64,000 bases of DNA from Paludibacteraceae bacterium (GTDB lineage Bacteria > Bacteroidota > Bacteroidia > Bacteroidales > Paludibacteraceae): contig JAFXPK010000028.1 of assembly GCA_017527905.1 (NCBI GenBank), positions 1 to 64,000 on the forward strand. The letters run 5' to 3'. The position numbers were made by a program, and so were the translations under genes. How positions within the stretch are numbered: position 1 is the first letter of the stretch; every line of letters starts with the position of its first letter. Below are positions 33,143-40,574 of this stretch, in pieces. Below the pieces are notes generated by a model. It was not told the origin of the DNA. It made no database searches and saw only the letters and a program-made list of their open reading frames with translations.

Positions 33143-34478
33143 TAGTTTTCTCCTTCGCTATTTTACATGATTCAAGATAACTTTCACTTGCTACTTTTAC
33201 AAACATATCGAACATCTTATCTTGCATTTTTACTTTAAGATAAGACCCAATTTGCTCACAGTTTTTATCTCTTAACGCATCAACATCATTGTAGATATAT
33301 GAATCCACATCAAAAATTAACCTTAAATGTTTTTCTTCCTTTATCTTTAGAGTTTCTATACGCTGAATTATATTAAACCGAACGTCATCTATTCTAAGAA
33401 GTTCTGTTAATGTAGCCATATCTTTTGGTGGACATAATCCCCAACTATTGCTTACTGTGAATTTTTCATTAAAATAATCATTAATCTGCTCACCATCATT
33501 AAGTACCTGGATGTCAATTTTTCGTACACCAAGACGATTGAAACTAATATACTGATCGTGATTTTGGAGTTCTTCTATTAACTCGATCATGAAAGCAGAA
33601 TATTCTGTACTTCCCTTATAATGGTTTGTCCCGCAATCTACGGATAACGTCATTGATGAATTATCAATATCTAATATTGCATCAGAACTATTTACGGGTC
33701 TCCATTTACTGAAACGATAGACAGTATTATTCTGTGCTTTGGTAATCGGAAGTCCTCCATTTTCTATATCTATTGGAACGAAATCGACATTAATTTGTCT
33801 TTGGGCTATCTCATTAAAGAGATCAAATTTTGATTTGATTTTTTCCGATTGCTTGATTTTTTCCACAAATGGACCAATGTTTATTACACCAGAAAAATCG
33901 AGTCGGATAATAACTGTTTTGAGCATCTCAGAATAGATGTTATCTCTTGTGTATTTTTTCATCAATCTATCAATTTGAGTTAAAACTACTTTGTAATCAA
34001 TAAATTCAGTAGAATCAAAAATGAATAATGGTATATCAAGGCTCCTAGCTACATATTCTGCTTGTAATATCTCAGAGTTTTGAAGGTCGAGTATTTGGTT
34101 TATATCGTAAGAAATCCTATCCCTTTTACTGAGACGTTCTCGAACAATATCAGCAGAGCAAGTAATCAGAACAATTCCATCAAGGCCTAATTGGGTGAAT
34201 GTTTCTAATGGAACAACTTTACAGTGGTTGTTTTCGTCCCACAAAGCAAAATGACCATCTATTATGTATGAGCTATCTTCAGATGTATTTTTGGCTAATA
34301 ATTCTGCCAATATTTTTTGGTTTTGGTTAACATCTTGAACTCGTTTCGACTTTTTATTCCATTTCAATAAACCACTTGCCGAAATATATTCACATAAATA
34401 GGTTTCAACAAGTTTATTGCAAAATGAGCCTTTCCCTACTCCATGAATTCCGCCGATAAACAATTTGGTTCTTGCCAT
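33135..34478 (-). CDS. P-loop kinase fused to a TIGR04255-type domain
   Basis: 447 residues. Residues 1-165 are an adenylate-kinase-like P-loop domain: GGIHGVGKGSF (8-18) near the start, a YIIDGHF segment at about 71-77, VLITCSADIVRERLSKRDR as an LID-like arginine-rich stretch. Residues about 185-440 resemble TIGR04255 (sporadically distributed uncharacterised proteins), with VIIRLDFSGVI, YRFSKWRP and SFNRLGVRKIDIQVL near the conserved RxGLRYIN position. The fusion suggests a nucleotide-binding sensor. It overlaps the 61-residue gene by 8 bases and starts 23 bases after the ASCH gene. AT-rich. Confidence 0.7.
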   Translation of the reverse strand: MARTKLFIGGIHGVGKGSFCNKLVETYLCEYISASGLLKWNKKSKRVQDVNQNQKILAELLAKNTSEDSSYIIDGHFALWDENNHCKVVPLETFTQLGLDGIVLITCSADIVRERLSKRDRISYDINQILDLQNSEILQAEYVARSLDIPLFIFDSTEFIDYKVVLTQIDRLMKKYTRDNIYSEMLKTVIIRLDFSGVINIGPFVEKIKQSEKIKSKFDLFNEIAQRQINVDFVPIDIENGGLPITKAQNNTVYRFSKWRPVNSSDAILDIDNSSMTLSVDCGTNHYKGSTEYSAFMIELIEELQNHDQYISFNRLGVRKIDIQVLNDGEQINDYFNEKFTVSNSWGLCPPKDMATLTELLRIDDVRFNIIQRIETLKIKEEKHLRLIFDVDSYIYNDVDALRDKNCEQIGSYLKVKMQDKMFDMFVKVASESYLESCKIAKEKTNG

Positions 34479-34501
34479 GACAATTATATGAGCACTTTAC
34501 C

Positions 34502-34888
34502 TCAAATCAAAAAATCTCTACTGACATAACAGAATGATTGTGGTGGGGTAAACTTACCGAATGCTAAATATGGATTAATAGGTTTTTTATAGAATTTAAA
34601 GGATTTTATCTCCAATGCGTATGCAATATCTTTGTTAGAATAATATTCTTTGAAATATTCCTCAGTAATACCTGACAACTTATTAGTCAAAGCCCAAATT
34701 TTATTAGGCTTTCCCTCCAAAATGCACCCCAACTCGAATTCCCCAATAATTTTACACACAGGAGTTGTTGCATATACATAAACCTTTTGAACTGGCTTTT
34801 TAAATCCTTTCTTGCGAAACTCATATTTTTTTCTGCCAGCCACAATTTCTTCAACAAATTGTGGTTTAATCGACAAAATAGCGTCCAT
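34502..34888 (-). CDS. ASCH-domain protein
   Basis: 128 residues, a single ASCH/PUA-like domain. The family signature is AILSIKPQFVEEIVAGRKKYEFRKK (in two parts), in which the conserved Lys-Tyr-Glu-Phe-Arg and surrounding basic residues form a nucleotide-binding groove; ASCH proteins such as E. coli YqfB hydrolyse or bind modified nucleosides. The frame overlaps the upstream GNAT-PUA gene by 23 bases. The function in this operon is not known. Confidence 0.78.
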   Translation of the reverse strand: MDAILSIKPQFVEEIVAGRKKYEFRKKGFKKPVQKVYVYATTPVCKIIGEFELGCILEGKPNKIWALTNKLSGITEEYFKEYYSNKDIAYALEIKSFKFYKKPINPYLAFGKFTPPQSFCYVSRDFLI

Positions 34889-35960
34889 CTACACCTCCCA
34901 ATTTTAAAATGTGTTTATACTGTTCATCGGAAACAGGACAGAATCCCCAATACATGTCACTATCCATCCCAACTTCATCTAAAAGTATTTTTCTGATGAC
35001 TTTCTTGGTAAATGCAACATTATAAAGCATCTTGATTACGGTAAAATTGTTTTTATACCTATACCATTTACGCAAGTCATTTTCCGAAAATATACTATAT
35101 TGATTTGTATACTTTATAAAATCATCTTCATCCTCGAAATCATTGTATGTCCTTACTTCATTAACCGTACAGAGCGAGGTGACAACACTTCTATAATTAG
35201 CCGATCCTAATCCATCTGAAGTTCTGTAAATCAACAACAAATCTCCTTTTTTTAACTGATCTACATTACCCATCCAACAAATATAAATCTTGTGGATAGA
35301 ATTTGTGTGGCTTATATCCTTAACTAAATCGTATGAGTTTTCATTATGAAGAATTGAGTCTGGAAATAACATAGTATGATAATCTGGTCTTATGGAAAGG
35401 ATATGTTTTTTGACACCTTTACTTTTAACAAACGGATAATCTTTAACGATATCACCATAAACTTCTCTCATGTTTTTCACTAGCACATATTCAGAGCCTC
35501 TTTCTCCATGATTTTTGTTGGCGATATGCTGAAACCCATAATTTTCAAAGGACTTTATTAAATATTCGAGTTCATTTTTCGGAAAAACCGTAACATAGAT
35601 TTCATCGACATCATCTGCGATAGCTCTATCCATTATTTTTTTCATAAAACGTTCACCTCGTCTCGAATGTCTTGGTAAAACTTTGAACGTTCCAACTTTT
35701 AATCTCTTCTTTGATGGAAGAATAGGACTAACGTCTTTAATTTCTTCTTCTTCATTTTTGAGATAAAGAAAATCTAAAACATGTCCGTTTTCATCCATAA
35801 AAACATAAGCCGATTCTTTGTTTGCCGACTTTTTCTTGAACCATTCCTCAAATTCAGGGTAACTATTCTTTAAACTATCAAAGAATGAATCGTCAAGATT
35901 CAATTCTGAAAATAATCGAATCGCTAAATCCATATTTTGATGTACATTTAAGTTATCCAT
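34866..35960 (-). CDS. GNAT acetyltransferase-like protein with C-terminal PUA-like domain
   Basis: 364 residues, first gene of the operon. The first half contains a GNAT-fold core with a motif-A-like acetyl-CoA site (KVLPRHSRRGERFMKKIMDRA, about 91-110) and IYVTVFPKNEL. The second half (about 185-364) opens HILSIRPDYHTMLFPDSIL and has KKGDLLLIYRTSDG, features of the PUA/EVE/ASCH superfamily. Together with the ASCH protein encoded next, two PUA-like domains are made in one operon. The substrate may be a nucleic acid or protein; this is inference. A promoter box lies at 35983. AT-rich compared with neighbours. Confidence 0.68.
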   Translation of the reverse strand: MDNLNVHQNMDLAIRLFSELNLDDSFFDSLKNSYPEFEEWFKKKSANKESAYVFMDENGHVLDFLYLKNEEEEIKDVSPILPSKKRLKVGTFKVLPRHSRRGERFMKKIMDRAIADDVDEIYVTVFPKNELEYLIKSFENYGFQHIANKNHGERGSEYVLVKNMREVYGDIVKDYPFVKSKGVKKHILSIRPDYHTMLFPDSILHNENSYDLVKDISHTNSIHKIYICWMGNVDQLKKGDLLLIYRTSDGLGSANYRSVVTSLCTVNEVRTYNDFEDEDDFIKYTNQYSIFSENDLRKWYRYKNNFTVIKMLYNVAFTKKVIRKILLDEVGMDSDMYWGFCPVSDEQYKHILKLGGVDGRYFVD

Positions 35961-35982
35961 CTGATGTTTTTTTGTTATTTCA

Positions 35983-35990
35983 CAAAAGTA
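35983..35990 (-). promoter_or_regulatory. -7 box for the five-gene AT-rich operon
   Basis: Complement reads TACTTTTG (TAnnTTTG), 23 bases before the first start codon at 35960. Confidence 0.45.
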
Positions 35991-36258
35991 AACTTTTTTC
36001 TATTAGTAACACGGCCTATATTAGAAAATATTGTATCAATTAAACGGTAGCAATACATTTCTAAATAAAATCATTTTACATTAAACAATTCCTCCATCAA
36101 TCTCTTCTACACAAAATCGTACTTATCCAACACCTGCTTTTTTACCTATCCCCAACAAAATATTTACCACACGTCGAACAAGGCAGGGAACAACAATATT
36201 AATTTGACGATTCGTAAAACTTTTAGATTACTCAGCCTATTTGATCATACTACAATAA

Positions 36259-36286
36259 GGAGCAAGAAGCCTCAGCCCCTTGCTCC
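36259..36286 (-). terminator. Weak terminator after the GH94 gene
   Basis: GGAGCAAG and CTTGCTCC form an 8-bp stem with a 12-base loop, followed on the complement by TTATTGT. It lies 68 bases past the GH94 stop codon. Between it and the stop (36311-36352) there are tandem TTAACTCT-like repeats. Confidence 0.4.
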
Positions 36287-36310
36287 CCCTATCATACCCG
36301 AGCCAGAAAA

Positions 36311-36352
36311 ACTCTTAACTCTTAATTTTTAACTTTTAACTCTTAACTCAGT
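36311..36352. repeat. Tandem TTAACTCT-like repeat
   Basis: Five near-copies of CTTAACTC, TTAATTTT and TTAACTTT follow one another directly before the GH94 stop codon. No function is assigned. Confidence 0.5.
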
Positions 36353-36353
36353 C

Positions 36354-38750
36354 TCATCCCATCGTCACCACCACCTCGTTCACATTCTTCATCTTGCTGA
36401 ATGGAACGACGTTGCCTTCGATGGCCTTTCCGTTCAAAGTAACGGAAACAACACCCTTCTCCACCTTCTTAGGGTTCTTAACGGTGATGTTGACCGTCTT
36501 GCCACGGAAACGACGGGTAGCTGTGAAGCCCTTCCAACCTGGGATACATGGATCGATCATCAATCCATCGTAGTCAGGACGGATACCCAAGATGTATTGA
36601 GCCGCTGTGAAGTATGCCCAAGAGGCTGTACCACTCAACCATGGACAACGGCTTTGTCCCGCACGCATGTTGTAGGTAGAGCAGGTCGTCTGCGCATATA
36701 CGTAAGGCTCGATCTGACGTACCTCGGCACGCTCGTTGTAGGCTGCTGGCAAGTAGTTCTTGTAGTTCTTGAAGGCACGCTTACCGTGACCTAAGATACA
36801 ATCCGCCATGATACCCCATCCTTGCGTGTGCTGGAATACGGCTGCATTCTCCTTCATACCCTTGATGAACAAAGGTGCCTTGATCACAGATGCCTCAGTC
36901 TTCTCATACGGAGGATCGCAGAGCACCAAACCGTACTTGATGGCCAAACGCTTCTCGACACTGTTCATGACCGTCTCGGCACGCTCGCCTGTGGCCTGAC
37001 CAGAGATGACTGACCATGAGTTAGGGTTCAACCAGATGGTACCCTCGTTGTTTGGATCCTTCTTCGTACCGAACACGTAACCATCTTCCTTGATGGCACG
37101 CACGTACCACTCGCCATCCCAAGCTGCCTTATCGATGTCTTTGGTCAACTGAGTCAAGTGACCCTGTGCCCACTTCACCTCATCAGCCTTGTTGAGACGA
37201 GTACAGATATCGATGTAAACGGTCAACGCATAACGCAACTGCATAGCTACGAAGACAGTCTCACCCTTCGCACCCAATACCAAGCAGTCGTTCCAGTCTG
37301 CCTTCAAACCGCAAGGCAAGTTGTTCTTACCACGACGGTCGAGGTTGAATTGGATGGCACGTTTCAAGTGGTCAAGGACAGTACCCTCACCCTTGTCCGA
37401 GTAAGGCAATACTTTATTATAGTAATCCAAGTTACCCAACTCCTTCACGTAGGTTGGTACCGTGTTGAAGAGCCACATACAGTCGTCTGAACGGAACTCG
37501 TTCTCTGGTGTAGGTGCCTCATGACCCGGATTGTGGGCAAACGGTTTAACGACTGGCATCGCACCACCGTTGGAGTTCTGACCCGTCAACATCAACTCAA
37601 GGCGTTCTACCACCTCTTCAGGAATGTTGTGGATCACACCCAACATATCTTGGATTGTATCACGATAACCCATACCGTCACGCTCACCACGGTAGATCAA
37701 AGAAGCCGCACGGCTCCATGCGTAGGTGATGAGGTTGTTGAATGGGTTCCACATATTGATCATGCTGTTGAACGCAGCGTCTGGAGTCTTTGCAGAGAGT
37801 CCCTCGATACGTCCATGCCAGTATTTCACCACCTTGTCGAACTCAGCCTGAACCTTAGCAGGGGTAGCCACCATCTTAGCGGCCTTCTTACCCTCTACCC
37901 AAGCCTTACCGATACCAAGGACAACAGTGAACTCTTTTGTCTCGCCAGCCGCAAGATCCAAATCCACCTGCAACGTACCGCAACCGTTGTCACCCTCTGT
38001 CACTGTGTTACCGCACTGACCATTGACTACTGAAAGCGGATTAGCGTAAGTATGATAAGGACCAATGAACTTATCACGGTCGCTATCGTAACCCGTCACC
38101 TTCTGACCCACTACACCGATGAAGGAGTGGCGAGCCTGGTCTTTGTTTTGGAAGTTCTCAGGCTCCTCAGGCATATAGAGGTTGTTACCATGGTCGATGA
38201 AACCGTTCTTGTAGGCGGTCTTCACGATGTACTGGGTATATTGCAAGTTGTTGCTATCGTCGTTCATGTTCCAGTTGGAAGCGAACTCAGCGTAGGTGAA
38301 AGCGCGGAGCTTACGAGCCTTCTTGCCCATGTTGGTCACCTTCACGTGCCAAACCTCGAACTCCTGACCCTTAGGCACGAAGTAGAGAGTCTCGGTTTTG
38401 ATATCGCTATACTCGGAAGAGATCTTCGTATAGGCGGAACCGTGGCGGCACTCACTCTTGTATTTATCGAGCGGTTTGCCTACAGGTTGCCAAGAGCCAG
38501 ACCAGAAGTCTTTCGACTCGCAGTCGTGCAAGTAGATGTAGCGACCCGGTTGGTCCAGCGGCACGTTGTTGAACTTGATTCTTAGGAAGCATCCTTGAAC
38601 TGAAGAGCGGAAGAAAGAATAACCTCCCGCGTTGTTGGTGATGATAGCGCCGTAGCGAGTATCACCCAAGTAGTTACTCCAAGACTTCGGAGTGTCTGGT
38701 TTGGTGACGACATATTCCTTGTTTTCGTCGTCGAAAAATCCGTATTGCAT
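36354..38750 (-). CDS. GH94 glycoside phosphorylase, cellobiose phosphorylase-like
   Basis: 798 residues, the normal size for a single-module cytoplasmic GH94 enzyme, which splits a beta-linked disaccharide with phosphate to give a sugar 1-phosphate and a free sugar. The N-terminal part has TPKSWSNYLGDTRYGAIIT and FVPKGQEFEVWHVKVTN. The catalytic aspartate region GLKADWNDCLVLG (D488 as the probable acid) and GQSRCPWLSGTASW near the end are typical. No signal peptide, fitting an intracellular role. Cellobiose is the most likely substrate from overall resemblance, but chitobiose or another disaccharide is possible. Codon use is GC-rich and regular, as in a highly expressed gene. Confidence 0.88.
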   Translation of the reverse strand: MQYGFFDDENKEYVVTKPDTPKSWSNYLGDTRYGAIITNNAGGYSFFRSSVQGCFLRIKFNNVPLDQPGRYIYLHDCESKDFWSGSWQPVGKPLDKYKSECRHGSAYTKISSEYSDIKTETLYFVPKGQEFEVWHVKVTNMGKKARKLRAFTYAEFASNWNMNDDSNNLQYTQYIVKTAYKNGFIDHGNNLYMPEEPENFQNKDQARHSFIGVVGQKVTGYDSDRDKFIGPYHTYANPLSVVNGQCGNTVTEGDNGCGTLQVDLDLAAGETKEFTVVLGIGKAWVEGKKAAKMVATPAKVQAEFDKVVKYWHGRIEGLSAKTPDAAFNSMINMWNPFNNLITYAWSRAASLIYRGERDGMGYRDTIQDMLGVIHNIPEEVVERLELMLTGQNSNGGAMPVVKPFAHNPGHEAPTPENEFRSDDCMWLFNTVPTYVKELGNLDYYNKVLPYSDKGEGTVLDHLKRAIQFNLDRRGKNNLPCGLKADWNDCLVLGAKGETVFVAMQLRYALTVYIDICTRLNKADEVKWAQGHLTQLTKDIDKAAWDGEWYVRAIKEDGYVFGTKKDPNNEGTIWLNPNSWSVISGQATGERAETVMNSVEKRLAIKYGLVLCDPPYEKTEASVIKAPLFIKGMKENAAVFQHTQGWGIMADCILGHGKRAFKNYKNYLPAAYNERAEVRQIEPYVYAQTTCSTYNMRAGQSRCPWLSGTASWAYFTAAQYILGIRPDYDGLMIDPCIPGWKGFTATRRFRGKTVNITVKNPKKVEKGVVSVTLNGKAIEGNVVPFSKMKNVNEVVVTMG

Positions 38751-38790
38751 AAAACTAATCTATAATAAATTTCGTTATTAGATATTTTTT

Positions 38791-38798
38791 CAAATATA
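38791..38798 (-). promoter_or_regulatory. -7 box for the GH94 gene
   Basis: Complement reads TATATTTG (TAnnTTTG), 41 bases before the start codon at 38750. Confidence 0.5.
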
Positions 38799-38916
38799 GT
38801 GAAACTTCGAGATAATGGGAATTTTTTCGGAGGAATTTCGCTAAAATAGTTGGTGAATCGAAAAAAGCCGCGCCTTCGTAGCGCCAGAACCCGCCAAGCC
38901 TCTCAACGATGCTCAA

Positions 38917-38949
38917 ATGTGCGGGTCGTTTTATTTATGGGGGGATATG
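38917..38949. repeat. Left 33-bp direct repeat flanking the nuclease-like gene
   Basis: It begins ATGTGCGGGTCGTTTTATTT and ends GGGGGATATG. A 34-bp near-identical copy is at 40228-40261, on the other side of the AT-rich gene 39109-40209. Confidence 0.75.
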
Positions 38950-39108
38950 AAAATTTGTATCTTAGTATCACGTTGCGTAATTCGTTTTTCTTAACTTTAT
39001 AGCGCTAATTCGAGAAATGTTTTCGAAATGCAAATTTAACGCAATATTCTGTTAATCAACATTCTATAAATTATTAATCTCTGTTATACAGATTTAGGAG
39101 GAGATAAG

Positions 39109-40209
39109 ATGGACTACAAAGAGGGTTGGAATTATTTAGTTTCTGAGTATAAAAAGAATCTTGATGCGAAGGAAGACAAGATACAGACATTATGGGAGCT
39201 ATATTTTGCTATGCCATTTATTTTCAATTATTCTAATTGCGATGATATAGATTCTAAACGTTCCTTGCACATAGGTTCAACGGACAGAGTAATCCCTGAC
39301 ATCATATTACGTTCCAATCGCAAAGATCTATGCATTGTTGAGTTAAAAAGATATTCATTGTCGAAAGACACCGATTACGAAAAACAATTATTGAGTTACA
39401 TGTCTCATATAGACATGAGATTGTCAATAGGTGTGATTATCTGTAAAACCATAAATATCTATTATTATAATCATGCCACAAATAATCAGGAATGTTTGGA
39501 AATCCCATTTGAGGAGGATTCCGAATTGGGCGAGAAATTTGTGGAATTGTTTACTAAAGAAAATTTCACTGAAGAAAACATCATACGTTTCATTAAAGAG
39601 CAAAATGAATCCAAAATCTTAGAAGAAAAAATAAAGTCAGAAACAACTGTTGCATTAATAAAACAGTTATTGATAGAACATTTCAGTGAAAAAATTGACA
39701 CTGGACTTGTCACAAAAGTGATCACCGAATTGAATATTTCAGTGAATGAAATACAAGAGACTATCTCTCCAGTAGTAATAAGTTATAGTTCGCCAGTAAA
39801 AGCACCCCAAATCGATAGTGGGAAACGAACTGTTACATTAAACGGGACCACTCTACCTATATACAGAAGTGAAAAACAACCTGTTCAAGATTTTGTACAA
39901 GAGACGTTGACAACTTTGTTTAAAAACAATATTTTGACAAATGAGGAAATTGTTTTGCTTCAGGATAAAAAGTATAGCAAAGAAAACTTTGGCATTCAGT
40001 ACTCTTTACTTGTAAAAAATTACGAAGACACATTTGAAGTTACAAAAAACGGCAAAAAATACTCAAGATATTGGACGTGGAAGAAATGTAATGTCAATAA
40101 TAAGTTCTACGCATGTAGCCAATGGGCGAAAAATTCTTTTGACACGTATGATAAGTTAATTGCACAATGGTTAATCAATTTGGAAAACGCCAGAAACAGC
40201 AATGTATAG
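39109..40209 (+). CDS. Type I restriction HsdR-like nuclease-domain protein
   Basis: 366 residues. The first half resembles the N-terminal nuclease domain of type I restriction HsdR subunits: VIPDIILRS, then LCIVELKRYSL with the PD-(D/E)xK order (Asp, then Glu-x-Lys), and VGVIICKT-like strand (IGVIICKTINIYYYN). The second half (about 230-366) is an unrecognised domain ending in WTWKKCNVNNKFYACSQWAK. No helicase part is present, so it is not a complete HsdR. A strong ribosome binding site AGGAGG lies ten bases before the ATG, unusual for this window. It is very AT-rich, alone on its strand, and enclosed by direct repeats at 38917 and 40228, which suggests acquisition as a unit. Confidence 0.65.
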   Translation: MDYKEGWNYLVSEYKKNLDAKEDKIQTLWELYFAMPFIFNYSNCDDIDSKRSLHIGSTDRVIPDIILRSNRKDLCIVELKRYSLSKDTDYEKQLLSYMSHIDMRLSIGVIICKTINIYYYNHATNNQECLEIPFEEDSELGEKFVELFTKENFTEENIIRFIKEQNESKILEEKIKSETTVALIKQLLIEHFSEKIDTGLVTKVITELNISVNEIQETISPVVISYSSPVKAPQIDSGKRTVTLNGTTLPIYRSEKQPVQDFVQETLTTLFKNNILTNEEIVLLQDKKYSKENFGIQYSLLVKNYEDTFEVTKNGKKYSRYWTWKKCNVNNKFYACSQWAKNSFDTYDKLIAQWLINLENARNSNV

Positions 40210-40227
40210 TGGGCATATTTTAATCTT

Positions 40228-40261
40228 ATGTGCGGGTCGTTTTATTTAGGAGGGGGATATG
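40228..40261. repeat. Right 34-bp direct repeat flanking the nuclease-like gene
   Basis: It begins ATGTGCGGGTCGTTTTATTT and ends GGGGGATATG, differing from the left copy at 38917 by an inserted base and one substitution. It starts 19 bases after the stop codon at 40209. Confidence 0.75.
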
Positions 40262-40354
40262 TATAATAACCTTTATCATACCATTGTTACGACTACCCAA
40301 CAACTTATGTAGATATAAAATACGTTTAATCTCCATAAATCCACTCGACATTTC

Positions 40355-40368
40355 TGTGTCTAGACACA
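40355..40368. promoter_or_regulatory. Perfect 14-bp palindrome, probable operator (GH5)
   Basis: TGTGTCTAGACACA, about 65 bases upstream of the -33 box. The same palindrome is at 42601-42614 before the esterase gene. It may be the binding site of a shared regulator. Confidence 0.55.
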
Positions 40369-40430
40369 CTTTTCTCGACTGGACTCCACCGAAACGTGAT
40401 CGATAAAGGCACGTTATTAAACTAAAAAAC

Positions 40431-40462
40431 CTTGCAATTCCTGTTCCGTTTATATAACTTTG
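40431..40462 (+). promoter_or_regulatory. Promoter of the GH5 gene
   Basis: CTTG at 40431 and TAACTTTG at 40455 with a 20-base gap match the Bacteroidota promoter (TTTG, TAnnTTTG) with one mismatch. Confidence 0.6.
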
Positions 40463-40574
40463 TAAGTGGCAGACAGGAAGAGAGTAGTATTTATTGCGCA
40501 TGTATGTTCCCGAATAGAACCTTTCTCTTCAGTTCGATTGAAGGATTATTTAACTAAACATTGAAATTATACAG

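Larger units (their letters stand above)
40341..40473 (+). repeat. Promoter-region repeat, copy A (upstream of the GH5 gene)
   Basis: About 133 bases that recur at 42587-42719, upstream of the esterase gene. Both copies carry the 14-bp palindrome TGTGTCTAGACACA (here 40355-40368) and a promoter. Confidence 0.75.
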
